64,000 nt of DNA, taken from assembly GCF_036227485.1 (NCBI RefSeq), contig NZ_CP109479.1, forward strand, positions 4,526,001-4,590,000, read 5' to 3'. How positions within the stretch are numbered: the stretch's first letter is position 1; each line of letters opens with the position of its first letter. Source of the DNA: Streptomyces sp. NBC_01451. Lineage in GTDB: Bacteria > Actinomycetota > Actinomycetes > Streptomycetales > Streptomycetaceae. Positions 54,410-63,224 of the stretch are shown in pieces. The notes below the pieces were generated by a model. The model searched no databases. It saw only the letters and a program-made list of their open reading frames with translations, and had not been told where the DNA came from. The translations under genes and the position numbers were made by a program.

Positions 54410-55045
54410 CTACTCGGCCGCGCCGTACAGCCGGTCGCCCGCGTCTCCGAGGCCCGGGACGATGTAGCCGTGCTCGTTCAGCCGCTCGTCGATCGAGGCC
54501 GTCACGACGGTGACCGGGGTGCCCGCCAGCTCGCGCTCCATGACCTCGACGCCCTCCGGGGCGGCCAGGAGGACCACGGCCGTCACATCGTCGGCGCCGC
54601 GCTTGATCAGCTCCTGGATCGCCGCGACCAGGGTGCCGCCGGTGGCGAGCATCGGGTCGAGGACGTACACCTGGCGCCCGGAGAGGTCCTCCGGCATGCG
54701 GGTGGCGTACGTGGACGCCTGGAGCGTCTCCTCGTCGCGCACCATGCCCATGAAGCCCACCTCGGCGGTCGGCAGCAGCCGGACCATGCCGTCCAGCATG
54801 CCGAGGCCGGCCCGCAGGATCGGCACGACCAGCGGGCGCGGGTAGGACAGCTTGACGCCCGTGGTCGGGGCGACCGGCGTCGTGATGTCGACCTGTTCGG
54901 TGCGCACGTCGCGCGTGGCCTCGTAGGCGAGCAGGGTGACCAGCTCGTCGGCGAGACGGCGGAAGGTCGCGGAGTCGGTGCGCTGGTCGCGCAGAGTGGT
55001 GAGCTTGTGGGCGACCAGAGGGTGGTCGACGACGTGGAGACGCAT
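54410..55045 (-). CDS. upp: Uracil phosphoribosyltransferase
   Basis: A 211-residue enzyme that makes UMP from uracil and PRPP. Visible are the N-terminal [20 protein letters not shown], the PRPP loop [17 protein letters not shown], and the uracil-binding C-terminus [17 protein letters not shown]. The length is normal for the family. The ATG at 55043-55045 has no strong ribosome site; the transcript may be nearly leaderless. Confidence 0.96.
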   Translation of the reverse strand: MRLHVVDHPLVAHKLTTLRDQRTDSATFRRLADELVTLLAYEATRDVRTEQVDITTPVAPTTGVKLSYPRPLVVPILRAGLGMLDGMVRLLPTAEVGFMGMVRDEETLQASTYATRMPEDLSGRQVYVLDPMLATGGTLVAAIQELIKRGADDVTAVVLLAAPEGVEVMERELAGTPVTVVTASIDERLNEHGYIVPGLGDAGDRLYGAAE

Positions 55046-55211
55046 GGGCCTAACAGTAGCCGTGCCAGTAGCCGGGGTCCCGCGCAGCGGCCCGCCCTCC
55101 ATACAGCGGTTCCGCTTCCCCGTACAGCGGCTCCACTCCCCCCTCACCCTTCCGCTGGCATCAAACCGCCCGACGGAGGGAAGGTGGAGGGACGGATTGG
55201 GGGTGCTGCCC

Positions 55212-55433
55212 ATGCCTGACCATGAACCCGTCCAAGCACCCGGTCATGAACCCGGCCGTGAACCCGACCAGGGCCGGAAGGCGTCGGAGACCGAGGCCGA
55301 GAGGCGCCGGCGCCGGGCCGTCTTCCTGCGCGAACTGACCGAGGCCCGCGAGTTGCGCGACCGTGTACAGCCCCGCCGAGCCAAGGCCGCGCGCCTTCGC
55401 CACGCCATGCGTATGCGTACGTTCCGCTGGTAG
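55212..55433 (+). CDS. Small basic Streptomyces protein
   Basis: A 73-residue charged protein with a coiled-coil-like helix ([20 protein letters not shown]) and the conserved ending [11 protein letters not shown]. Tandem [19 protein letters not shown] segments lie at the N-terminus. An in-frame GTG at 55203 is an alternative start. Function unknown; its position between upp and tadA recurs in Streptomyces. Confidence 0.7.
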   Translation: MPDHEPVQAPGHEPGREPDQGRKASETEAERRRRRAVFLRELTEARELRDRVQPRRAKAARLRHAMRMRTFRW

Positions 55434-55696
55434 CGCACGCGTTGAGGGGGTAGCCGTGCGGGGGCGCTGAAGGAAGCCGGTTACGATCCGCTGGTGGCGG
55501 CAATGAGAGCGCTGCTGAAGGGCTCGGCTGACAACCGATCAATTGAGCCGGACACAGGGTGTCGAAGACGTCCCCTGAACGCTCCGTTTCTGCCACGATG
55601 CCGAGTGGGTGGGGCTCGGCGCACAGCCTTCCCCGCCCATAACCTCCGCCGGGGGGACCCCCAACCGGCACGCCTAGGAACAGTGGGAGAGTCACG

Positions 55697-56248
55697 GTGT
55701 ACTTCGCCGCACTGCTCGCGCGCACCGAAGACGGGTGGGAAGCGAGCGACACAGAGCTCGACGATGTGGAAACCCTGTCGGACCTGGCCGAACTGGCCCG
55801 TGAAGCCTCCCCCGAGGACGACACGGTGCTGGTGCTCATCGAGCAGGAGGACGCCTGGTTCGGCGTCGTCCGCATCGACGGCGAGGACGACCCCCGGATC
55901 TACGTCTCGGACGCCGCCGCCGCTTCCCGTAGTTCGTACGGTGAGATCCTGCTCACGGCCGAACTGCTCGGCCGCGATCCGGACGCCGACGAGCCGGATC
56001 TCGACGCCCTCGACCTCGACGGCACCGAGGACGGTGAGTCGGACGACGATCCGGACACCGCCTCCGACGACGAGGAGGAGACCGGCGCCCCCGCCGACGC
56101 GGTGCCGCACGGCCCCGTGGGGGACCCCGTGATCCTCGACGACCTCGGCGTCGGCGAGAAGGAACTGCGCGCCCTGGACGCCGACGACGCGCTGAGCGCG
56201 ATCGCCGAGGCCCTGGGAGCTTCGGAGGTCCTGGAGACGGTGCGCTGA
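55697..56248 (+). CDS. tRNA adenosine deaminase-associated protein
   Basis: A 183-residue acidic protein of the actinobacterial family encoded next to tadA. It opens YFAALLARTEDGWEASDTEL and includes WFGVVRIDGEDDPRIYVSDA, then an Asp/Glu-rich linker and a helical C-terminus (LGVGEKELRALDADDALSAI). The GTG start follows GGGAGAG. It probably partners TadA; its action is unknown. Confidence 0.9.
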   Translation: MYFAALLARTEDGWEASDTELDDVETLSDLAELAREASPEDDTVLVLIEQEDAWFGVVRIDGEDDPRIYVSDAAAASRSSYGEILLTAELLGRDPDADEPDLDALDLDGTEDGESDDDPDTASDDEEETGAPADAVPHGPVGDPVILDDLGVGEKELRALDADDALSAIAEALGASEVLETVR

Positions 56249-56310
56249 GCCGACAGGGCCCGATCGACGAAGGGGCGCCCGACCCCGTCCGTGATCCGTG
56301 GCGGGCCGCG

Positions 56311-56745
56311 ATGCGGCTCGCCCTGGACGAGGCCGGGCGCGCCGCCCTGGGCGGTGACGTCCCCGTCGGCGCCGTCGTCCTGGCCGCCGACGGTACGACG
56401 GTGCTCGCGACCGGGCACAACGAGCGTGAGGCGACGGGCGATCCGACCGCGCACGCGGAGGTCCTCGCGCTCCGGCGGACCGCGGCGCGGCTCGGTGAGT
56501 GGCGGCTGTCCGGCTGCACGCTCGTCGTGACGCTGGAGCCCTGCACGATGTGTGCGGGCGCCCTCGTGCAGTCGCGGATCGAGCGGGTCGTCTACGGCGC
56601 CCGCGACGAGAAGGCGGGCGCGGCCGGCTCCCTCTGGGACGTCGTACGCGACCGCCGCCTCAACCACCGCCCGGAGGTGATCGGCGGCGTCCTCGCGGAC
56701 GACTGCGCCGACCTCCTCACCACCTTCTTCCGCCACGACCGCTGA
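56311..56745 (+). CDS. tadA: tRNA-specific adenosine deaminase
   Basis: A zinc deaminase that converts A34 to inosine in tRNA-Arg. The zinc/proton-relay motifs are PTAHAEVLAL (His, Glu) and TLEPCTMCAGALV (two Cys). The ATG at 56311 gives 144 residues, slightly short. The sequence upstream in the same frame (DPVRDPWRAAM) is the usual family N-terminus, and the only near-start is a CTG at 56245-56247 that overlaps the upstream TGA and has GGAG 8 nt before it, giving 166 residues. Confidence 0.93.
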   Translation: MRLALDEAGRAALGGDVPVGAVVLAADGTTVLATGHNEREATGDPTAHAEVLALRRTAARLGEWRLSGCTLVVTLEPCTMCAGALVQSRIERVVYGARDEKAGAAGSLWDVVRDRRLNHRPEVIGGVLADDCADLLTTFFRHDR

Positions 56746-56901
56746 CCGGTGACCGGTGACCGGTGACCGACTGCGGACGGACTCTTGCAGGACTGCTTGC
56801 CGGCCTGCGCGGCGCACTGCTGACGGACCGCTGATCCGCCGGTGGGGGCCGCCGATTAACGGATTTCGAACCATGCCGCACCTTGCTGTAAGGTTCCCCT
56901 C

Positions 56902-56986
56902 GGTAGCGTGTCCGAGCGGCCGAAGGAGCTCGCCTCGAAAGCGAGTGTGGCGCAAGTCACCGAGGGTTCAAATCCCTCCGCTACCG
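56902..56986 (+). tRNA. tRNA-Ser (anticodon CGA)
   Basis: A full class II tRNA: acceptor GGTAGCG pairs with CGCTACC plus discriminator G; anticodon stem CTCGC/GCGAG with loop CTCGAAA giving anticodon CGA (reads UCG, serine); long variable arm; T-arm GAGGG/CCCTC with TTCAAAT. CCA is not encoded. Its intact state next to an integrase indicates that integration preserved the gene. Confidence 0.97.
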
Positions 56987-56994
56987 CAGGTAGA

Positions 56995-57027
56995 CGAAGG
57001 GTCCGACTCAATGAGCCGGACCCTTCG
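56995..57027 (+). terminator. Terminator after tRNA-Ser
   Basis: CGAAGGGTCCG / CGGACCCTTCG stem (56995-57005 with 57017-57027) with an 11-nt loop, 8 bp after the tRNA. It is probably part of the original tRNA locus or of the element end. Confidence 0.7.
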
Positions 57028-57035
57028 CGCATCTC

Positions 57036-57054
57036 CGTCTCAGTTTCCGTCTCA
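57036..57054. repeat. 19-bp motif shared with the left element
   Basis: An identical copy of the 15460-15478 motif, including its internal CGTCTCA direct repeat, 50 bp after the tRNA. It is a candidate arm-type or accessory site for the related integrases. Confidence 0.6.
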
Positions 57055-57149
57055 GTTGACCAGTCGTGACCCTTGCCGGAGCCCTTCGCGACGAGAGGCT
57101 CTAGCCAAAACAGGTGACGCTTGAGTCTGCCTGTAGATACGGTCCTTCT

Positions 57150-57863
57150 GTGACGAACCGCTTCGCCAAGCTAGATGGCTCCGACCCCCTGCACACCACG
57201 GTCGCCGGAGAGTGCCCCCACTGCGTCCGTCATACGACGCTCACCGTCAGGTCGCATTCAAAGTTGAGCGGTACTTTCCGCGAGCGTACGGATTCCAAAA
57301 TCGTCAGGTGCCTGATGATCCTGAACTGCAACTGGTGCACGAAAGAAAGCGCCTACCTCCGTCTTGCCAACGTTGCGACAGAGCTGTTCTCGGGTGGGGA
57401 GATCCGCGAGTCGTACACCACCATCGACATCGAACAGGTCTGGCCTGGCAGGGCGCCCCGCGAACTGGCTCCGGAGACACCCGAGACCGTCCGGGAAGTA
57501 TTCGCAGAGGCCGCGCTAGCAGAGGCTGCGGGTGCCTTCCGTCTCGCCGGCATCGGATACCGAGCGACCGTGGAACAGATCGTCAAAGAGCGCGGCGCTG
57601 TCGGCAAAAATCTGTACGAGCGCATCACCGGATTGAAGAGCCTTGGCGCTACCGAGGAGATCGTAGCCGCATTCCACGAGGCCCGATTCGTCGGAAACGA
57701 TGCGGCGCACGATGCCCTCGCCTACTCCACTGAAGAGATCGCAGACATTGCCGAACTCATCGACGAGGCAGTGCTCGTGCTGTACGTCCAACCTGCCCAG
57801 CGAGCCAAGATGGCAGCTCAGCGGGCGGCCCGACGCACAGCGACAAAGCAGCCAACGCCGTAA
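57150..57863 (+). CDS. DUF4145 (HEPN-like) cargo protein
   Basis: A 237-residue protein: N-terminal zinc-ribbon-like CPHC...CNWC (CPHCVRH, LNCNWCTKES) and a C-terminal helical DUF4145 domain (AGAFRLAGIGYRATVEQIVK, then ARFVGNDAAHD). The R-x-x-G-N-x-x-A-H pattern is the family hallmark and recalls HEPN ribonuclease motifs. It fills the same slot between tRNA and integrase as the YaaC-family gene in the left element. GTG at 57150 or at 57114 could be the start. Confidence 0.75.
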   Translation: MTNRFAKLDGSDPLHTTVAGECPHCVRHTTLTVRSHSKLSGTFRERTDSKIVRCLMILNCNWCTKESAYLRLANVATELFSGGEIRESYTTIDIEQVWPGRAPRELAPETPETVREVFAEAALAEAAGAFRLAGIGYRATVEQIVKERGAVGKNLYERITGLKSLGATEEIVAAFHEARFVGNDAAHDALAYSTEEIADIAELIDEAVLVLYVQPAQRAKMAAQRAARRTATKQPTP

Positions 57864-57868
57864 CTCAG

Positions 57869-57902
57869 TCCGAGGGGCAAGCTGGAAAGCCTGCCCCTCG
57901 GA
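57869..57902. terminator. Bidirectional terminator between DUF4145 gene and int
   Basis: TCCGAGGGGCA / TGCCCCTCGGA (57869-57879 with 57892-57902) in the 43-bp convergent gap. Same position relative to int as the hairpin at 979-1011 in the left element. Confidence 0.75.
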
Positions 57903-57906
57903 TGCG

Positions 57907-59187
57907 TCACCGCGCTGGTACGAGCACCCCGGCGGACCCATCGTCATCGTCGGTCGGCCGGTCTCCCGCTGGCTTCCAGATGAGTCCGTCAACCCGTCGG
58001 GCGACGTCGTTCCGAACGGAGTCCACCATGTGTTGGTACCGCGCGGCCATGGCCGTAGTGGACCACCCCATGAGCCCCATGACGGCCCGCTCGGAAACTC
58101 CGAGGATCAGCAGGACCGTGGCGGCGGTGTGGCGGGCATCGTGCAATCGGCCGTCCCGTACCTTCGCGTGGTCAAGCAAATCCTTCCAGTCGTCGTAGTC
58201 CGTGCGGGGCGACGTGCCCCGACCGGTCGGGGTAGCGAACAGCCATCCGTCGTCGGCCCATTCATCGCCGGCCGCCGCGCGCTCGATGTCCTGCTTGGTC
58301 CGGTGGACCCTGAGCAGGTCCACGAGCTGAGCGGGCAGACCGACCGCGCGCCGTCCCGCGCGGGACTTGGTGTCGGCCGTCTCAGGGTTCGTCCGCTGCC
58401 GCTGCGGGCAGTAGCCCGCCTTCCGGCCGCAAGGGTCTCCACATCCATGGGCGTAGCGCGGGCGGCGGCGACTCCGACGGACCATCAGGACGCCCCGTTC
58501 GAGATCCACGTCAGCCCACTTGAGGCCTAGCGCCTCCCCCTGGCGGAGACCTAGCGCGAGTGCCACGGCCCAGCGTGCGGAGTTCCGGCCGTCTTCGGCG
58601 GCCAGCAACAGCCGCTGGACCTCTTCGACGTTGTACGGCTCGACCTCCTCCTCCCGTAGGCGGGGTGCCTTGGCGAGTTGGACGGGGTTTCGTCCCAAGT
58701 GGCCACGCCGTACGGCCTCGTTCAGCGCGGTGCGGAGGGTGCGGTGGATCTGGTGAATCGTTCCCGCCTTGCGACCGTCAGCCTGCATGTTCCCGTAGAA
58801 GCGCTCGATGTGCTCGGGTCCTAGCTTGTCGAGCCGGTGGGCCCCAAGTGCAGGGATCAGGTGTTTCCGTACGGCCACGCCGTAGCCGACCATGGTGTTC
58901 TCATTCACGGCGAGGGGCGCGATGGTGTCGATCCAGTGGGTCAACCACATCTTGACCGTCCACGGCTTGCCCGGCTTGGCCAAGGACTTGGCCTCACGCT
59001 GCTTCTCCAGCTCACGGACAGCGGCCGTCACCTCGGCACGGGTCTTGCGCTCGACGTGGCGGCGGTCAGGCGTGCCGTCATCGCGGATGCCCACGGTGAC
59101 GCGGCCGTGCCACTTGCCGTCCTTGCCCAGGTAGATGGATGAGCGGCCGTTGGGCTGTCGGGTGCGCTTGCTCTCGTCTTCTGCCAT
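57907..59187 (-). CDS. int: Tyrosine site-specific integrase of the right AICE
   Basis: A 426-residue recombinase homologous to the left one over its whole length. Catalytic elements: GLRQGEALGLKW (Arg), LHDARHTAATVLL (HxxR), GWSTTAMAARYQHM (Trp/His box and Tyr). The Cys-rich AHGCGDPCGRKAGYCP knuckle is present. It has a longer C-terminal tail than its sibling. The target is tRNA-Ser(CGA) here and tRNA-Ser(GGA) on the left, so differences between the two sequences may define anticodon-region specificity. Confidence 0.95.
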   Translation of the reverse strand: MAEDESKRTRQPNGRSSIYLGKDGKWHGRVTVGIRDDGTPDRRHVERKTRAEVTAAVRELEKQREAKSLAKPGKPWTVKMWLTHWIDTIAPLAVNENTMVGYGVAVRKHLIPALGAHRLDKLGPEHIERFYGNMQADGRKAGTIHQIHRTLRTALNEAVRRGHLGRNPVQLAKAPRLREEEVEPYNVEEVQRLLLAAEDGRNSARWAVALALGLRQGEALGLKWADVDLERGVLMVRRSRRRPRYAHGCGDPCGRKAGYCPQRQRTNPETADTKSRAGRRAVGLPAQLVDLLRVHRTKQDIERAAAGDEWADDGWLFATPTGRGTSPRTDYDDWKDLLDHAKVRDGRLHDARHTAATVLLILGVSERAVMGLMGWSTTAMAARYQHMVDSVRNDVARRVDGLIWKPAGDRPTDDDDGSAGVLVPAR

Positions 59188-59196
59188 GCGTACTCC

Positions 59197-59430
59197 TCAG
59201 GCTGCGGCGGCGATGGTGGGGCGCTGGATCTTGCGGCGGCGAGTAACGAACTCGGGTACAGCGTCGGCGGGGACTCGTCGCAGACGGCCGATGTCGATGG
59301 ACTCCAGCTCTCCGGTACGGATGAGCGCGAAGCACGTAGTCCGCCCGATACGGAGTCGGCGAGCGGCCTCTTCCACGGTCAGGAGAACGAGGGTCGGGTC
59401 ATCGTCGGTGGGCGGCACAGAGTTGCTCAT
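59197..59430 (-). CDS. xis: Excisionase of the right AICE
   Basis: A 77-residue helix-turn-helix protein, core LLTVEEAARRLRIGRTTCF and GRLRRVPADAVPEFV, close to the left-element Xis. ATG at 59428-59430 has AGGAAGG 8 nt upstream. It precedes int by 9 bp in the same operon. Unlike the left element, it is not overlapped by rep; the iteron region separates them. Confidence 0.92.
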   Translation of the reverse strand: MSNSVPPTDDDPTLVLLTVEEAARRLRIGRTTCFALIRTGELESIDIGRLRRVPADAVPEFVTRRRKIQRPTIAAAA

Positions 59431-59537
59431 CGGGGATGCCTTCCTGCGCGGAGCATGCGGGCACTTGGCCACATGCCGGAATCGGGGCGGGCCACGGTGG
59501 GACTCCTTGTCAGGTCCTGCGGGAACCGGGAATCCGC

Positions 59538-59766
59538 TGACAGAACTGACAGAACCTCGCCGCTAGACCGCTGACCTGCGGTTTCGACCGGTTCGTGATC
59601 TTTGACAGAACTGAGTTAAAACCTGACAGAACCTCGGTGGGCGGGGTTCTGTCACAGAACCTGCGACCCGTGGGCGGGAGGTTCTGTCGAGTTTTAACTC
59701 AGTTCTGTCAAAACCGTGATCATGGTCGTTCTTGCAGGTCAGCGGCTTGCAAGCGAGGTTCTGTCG
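59538..59766. other. Putative replication origin with iterons and a 112-bp palindrome
   Basis: The motif TGACAGAAC (or its complement GTTCTGTCA) recurs at 59538, 59547, 59603, 59624, 59646, 59680, 59702 and 59757, plus a half site at 59653. The two halves 59601-59622 and 59691-59712 form a perfect 22-bp inverted repeat, extended inward by near-matching iterons. AT-rich TTTTAACTC/GAGTTAAAA tracts lie in the arms. It sits just downstream of the DUF3987 and primase-polymerase operon and upstream of xis. This is the expected look of an origin or of a Rep-binding control region. Confidence 0.8.
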
Positions 59767-59792
59767 GTTGTGTCGGCGCTCAGGGGGTTGTG

Positions 59793-61340
59793 TCAGACAC
59801 TGCGTGCGATGCGGGGGTGGGTCTCGTAGCGGGGGGAGGGTGGCCGGCCGCCGCGTCCGGTGCGCGGGGGCGGGGGAACCTGGCGGATCCATCCGTGTTC
59901 TTCGAGCAGGGCGAGGACGGGGTCAAGGTCGGCGATGGCGGGGAAGTCGGCCCGGCGCAGCATGCGGAACAGCTCCCGCTTGGTGAACTGCGCGAGGCCG
60001 GCCGTGACGAGCTGCGCGAGGACGTCCAGGGCGGCATCGTGGGCGGGATCGGCGCTCATGGTGTCGAACACGTCCAGGGCGTGCGCGGTGAAGTAGTCGC
60101 CCAGGGTCGTGGCGGCGGCCATGGTCGCGGCGTCGATCGGCTGGTGCCAGCCGTCCTCGGTGTGCGCGGCCAGGTGCAGCAGACCGGCGATGCGGGCGAC
60201 GGCTCCGTCCCGCTTGGACGCCCATTTCACGATCGACGCGTAGCTCCCGTCCGGTCCGAGCCGGGACTCGGTGACCTTCTGGAAGGCGAGCAGGACCGCG
60301 TCTGCCTCGGGGGTGAGTTGGAGAAGGGCGGGGTCGGTCCAGCCGGCCAGGGCCAGGGTGAGGCCCCCGAGCCTCTGCGCGTAGGTAGCGGCCACCTGCT
60401 CGTCCAGCAGATCGGGCGAGAGGTTGCGGCGTCCGACCAGGGACAGGGGCTTGGCATACAGGAAGCGGGCGAGCAGGCCGCGGCCGTCCGCACCGTCGAT
60501 GCGGGACAGGGCGTCGAGGACTTCGGGTTGGACGGCGAGGCCGATGGTGACGGCGGGGACGTCGATGTGCTGTGCTTCGCGTCCTTGGCGGTTGACGCGG
60601 ATCATGTCGCCTGCGTGGCCTTTGAGGAACATGCCCATGTTGGGCTTGCCGCTGTAGCGGCCGGCGATGATGTCGAACAGCTCGCCCTCGGCACTGAGGC
60701 AGGAGATCCGCCCGCCCTGCTCGTACAGCAGGGTGCCGATGTTCTCCGGGGTCACGTCGTCCGCCACGAGCTGCGGCACGGCCGGAACGCTCATCTCGTC
60801 GACGGCTTGGGCGAGTTGGACGGCTTCTGCGGTGAGTGCGGCCCGCTGGTCGGGTTCGGCTCCCGCAGCCCTGCCTGCTGCTTTGTCCGCTGCGGATTTG
60901 GCGAGGCGGATGGTGGTCTCTGCTTCTGCCCGGATGGGTCCGGACAGTTCGATGAGGGCTTTCTCGGTGGCGAGCAGGGGGCGGACCATGAGGTCGAACA
61001 CGGCGCTCTTGCGGTTGCCGGGGTCCAGGGCGACGGCGGTGTAGAGGTTGACGGGCTCGCGCCAGTGGCCGCGCACGCACACCTTGACGCGTCCGCCGGC
61101 GGCGGTGGCGATGACAGCGAGCGCGAGGCACCCGGCGAGGTCTGCGGGGGTCTGCGTCTCCTCCGCGACACCGTGGACCATGGTGGCCAGCCACGGGGGC
61201 AGGGCGTCGACGGGGAACGGCGGGAGCGGAGGGCTGGCCTTGAGGGGTACCGGTTCGTCCCAGACGGGTCCGGTGATGTCCTCGGCGGTCAGGTCGTCGA
61301 ACCCTTCCCACAGGTTCGGCGATACGTCGTTGGCGGTCAT
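59793..61340 (-). CDS. DUF3987 protein (replication-associated, YfjI-like)
   Basis: A 515-residue protein of the DUF3987 family found in phage and plasmid replication operons. It starts MTANDVSPNLWEGFDDLTAED. The Walker-like region is ALDPGNRKSAVFDLMV, with QGGRISCLSAEGELFDIIAG and KGHAGDMIRVNRQGRE after it. It likely acts as a helicase or initiator with the primase-polymerase. Its ATG overlaps the stop of the 116-residue gene (ATGA). Confidence 0.85.
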   Translation of the reverse strand: MTANDVSPNLWEGFDDLTAEDITGPVWDEPVPLKASPPLPPFPVDALPPWLATMVHGVAEETQTPADLAGCLALAVIATAAGGRVKVCVRGHWREPVNLYTAVALDPGNRKSAVFDLMVRPLLATEKALIELSGPIRAEAETTIRLAKSAADKAAGRAAGAEPDQRAALTAEAVQLAQAVDEMSVPAVPQLVADDVTPENIGTLLYEQGGRISCLSAEGELFDIIAGRYSGKPNMGMFLKGHAGDMIRVNRQGREAQHIDVPAVTIGLAVQPEVLDALSRIDGADGRGLLARFLYAKPLSLVGRRNLSPDLLDEQVAATYAQRLGGLTLALAGWTDPALLQLTPEADAVLLAFQKVTESRLGPDGSYASIVKWASKRDGAVARIAGLLHLAAHTEDGWHQPIDAATMAAATTLGDYFTAHALDVFDTMSADPAHDAALDVLAQLVTAGLAQFTKRELFRMLRRADFPAIADLDPVLALLEEHGWIRQVPPPPRTGRGGRPPSPRYETHPRIARSV

Positions 61341-61687
61341 GCGGCGGCCCTTTCTTCCGTGGTGGTGCGGAGCGGGCAGGTGTCGCGGTGTGCGGTGTGG
61401 TCGTCGATCAGGGCGAGCACGCGGCGGTGTCCTACGGCGCTGCGGTTCCGGCCGCACTCGCACCGTGAGGTGGCGGTCGGGGTGGCGCCGCGCGGGGCGC
61501 AGATGTGGAGCCATGCGACGGGGTAACGGCCGTCGCCGCGTGGCGGGTTCGGGAGAACGGCATGGGGGACGCCTTCGGCGACGCCCTTCGGTTCGCCCAC
61601 GGCCGTCCGGGGCGCGGTGGGTTCGGCGGCGCGCGGGCGGTTGGCGGGTGCGGTGAGGCTCTTAGAGGGGGCAGGGGGGTTGGTCAT
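61337..61687 (-). CDS. Small protein with Cys/His motif, replication operon
   Basis: A 116-residue protein with a Pro-rich N-terminus and a C-terminal Cys/His block (LHICAPRG, CECGRNRSAVG, HRDTCPL) that looks like a zinc-binding fold. Both ends overlap neighbours by ATGA, so it is translated with the primase-polymerase and DUF3987 proteins and may form part of the initiation complex. Confidence 0.7.
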   Translation of the reverse strand: MTNPPAPSKSLTAPANRPRAAEPTAPRTAVGEPKGVAEGVPHAVLPNPPRGDGRYPVAWLHICAPRGATPTATSRCECGRNRSAVGHRRVLALIDDHTAHRDTCPLRTTTEERAAA

Positions 61688-62601
61688 GCGGCCCTGCTCC
61701 GGGGCGAGTTGTGGGTGATGGACCAGTCCAGGGCGCGGCGGATGACGTCGTCGTAGTAGCGCTGGGACTGTGTGGCGTTGGCCCCCGCTGCCCCTCTAAG
61801 AGCGTCCTCAACCCGTGTGCGGGTGAGGTCGCCGGATGCGATGAACCGTCCCAGGGCGCGGGCGGCGCGTAGCAGGGTGGCGTTGCGGGTGCCGTCGGCG
61901 GCGGTGGCCACGTTCCGTACCTCGTTGGTGAACGCTACATCCGCATATCGACGGGATTGCTCCACTACGGGCCCTGAGGGGGTCTGTACGGGCTTGGGGG
62001 CGGGTTTCAGGATGCTCAGCAGCCATCCGGGCACCGGGGCCGCCACAGGGGCGCTGAGGGCTTTGTAGGGTCCGATGGGGGTGAGGCTTCCGGCGGCGAC
62101 GACGTAGCCGCCGGTTGCGCGGGTGTCGATCAACGGGCCGATGGTGCCTGCGGTGTTGGTCAGCCGGATGCCGGGCGGGGTGGTGAGGTACAGGTGCGAT
62201 CCGCCGCTCGCGGTCCGCACCCGGTAGGTATCGGGCACACGGTGGCCGGCGCGCTCGCAGAGCGCCGCAAAGGTCGTCGCGCCGCAAGGCGCGTCCGAAC
62301 TGCCCTTCCCGTTCTTGCCGTTGGGTTTGGGCATGTCCAGATCGACGACCAACAGCCCGGAAGGACCGGCGGCAATACCGACGTTGTACGGGGCCCGCGA
62401 CCAGGCGGCACGGATCACGTCGGGGTCGGTGGTCGCGCGCTGCTCCCACTTGCGGTGTCCCGCCGCGCACGGGCCGGTGCCGGGGCACGCGGCCTCACCG
62501 TGCAGCGCGGGGCGCTTGGTACCGGGACGGAGAGGGAAGACGTGCCAGCCTTGCTCAGCGGCGGTCAGAGCCGCCTTCAGCAAGGGGATGGAGTGGGGCA
62601 T
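61684..62601 (-). CDS. Bifunctional DNA primase/polymerase (prim-pol)
   Basis: A 305-residue archaeal-type primase-polymerase. It opens LKAALTAAEQGWHVFPLRPG, contains the metal-binding LLVVDLDMPK (DxD) and the later GSHLYLTTP (His) and LIDTRATGGYVVAAGS elements. Prim-pol replication is the RepPP type in AICEs. The ATG at 62599-62601 has GGAG upstream. This assigns the right element to a different replication class than the left. Confidence 0.9.
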   Translation of the reverse strand: MPHSIPLLKAALTAAEQGWHVFPLRPGTKRPALHGEAACPGTGPCAAGHRKWEQRATTDPDVIRAAWSRAPYNVGIAAGPSGLLVVDLDMPKPNGKNGKGSSDAPCGATTFAALCERAGHRVPDTYRVRTASGGSHLYLTTPPGIRLTNTAGTIGPLIDTRATGGYVVAAGSLTPIGPYKALSAPVAAPVPGWLLSILKPAPKPVQTPSGPVVEQSRRYADVAFTNEVRNVATAADGTRNATLLRAARALGRFIASGDLTRTRVEDALRGAAGANATQSQRYYDDVIRRALDWSITHNSPRSRAA

Positions 62602-62690
62602 GCTGGATGTCTCCAGTTCCTTGATGGTGACTGGCTGGACAAGGGCGGCCCCGCTTCTTTGGCGAGAGTGGGGGGCCGCCCTTGGCGTAG

Positions 62691-63191
62691 CTACTGGTTC
62701 TTGGCCCACAGGGCGTACTCGCGGCGGATGTAACCGCGCGGGTCGCCGGTGACGGTGGCGCCGTCCAGCTCGATCAGGAAGTGGGCCAGTTCGAGGGCGT
62801 GTTCGTCCCTCAGGCGGTGGTCGGACGGGAGAGCGGCGCTCCTGCGGTCGACGACGGCGGCGCGGCGCAGCCACCACTCCCGGTTGCGTTTGCCGGCGTC
62901 GGCCTGGCTGATGAGCCAGTCGAACTCGTCGCGGGGGTGCGGGGCGCCGGCGTACGCGTCTTCCGGCGTCGGCCACGACTCCGGCTCCGGCGCGGGGTCG
63001 TCAGCGGTGGTGGCGTCGGGCAGCAGGAGTGTGCGGGCGATGGTGGCGGCGACGGCGGCGATGTTGCGGGGGTCGTCGTTGGTGGTGCGGTAGTCCTGCC
63101 GCTCGCACTGTTCCCAGACGGCAAGGGCGATAGCTTCCATGAGCGGGTCATCGTCGCGGAAGGCGGCGGATGCGGTGGCGGGCGTGGTCAT
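62691..63191 (-). CDS. Uncharacterised AICE protein
   Basis: A 166-residue protein with acidic, helical content (LMEAIALAVWEQCE, EFDWLISQADAGKRNREWWL in part) and no recognisable domain. ATG at 63189-63191 has AAAGGAA just before it. It lies between a Spd-like gene and prim-pol in the leftward operon. Confidence 0.65.
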   Translation of the reverse strand: MTTPATASAAFRDDDPLMEAIALAVWEQCERQDYRTTNDDPRNIAAVAATIARTLLLPDATTADDPAPEPESWPTPEDAYAGAPHPRDEFDWLISQADAGKRNREWWLRRAAVVDRRSAALPSDHRLRDEHALELAHFLIELDGATVTGDPRGYIRREYALWAKNQ

Positions 63192-63224
63192 GGCTTCCTT
63201 TCGAGGCACGGGAGTTGGGCCCTT

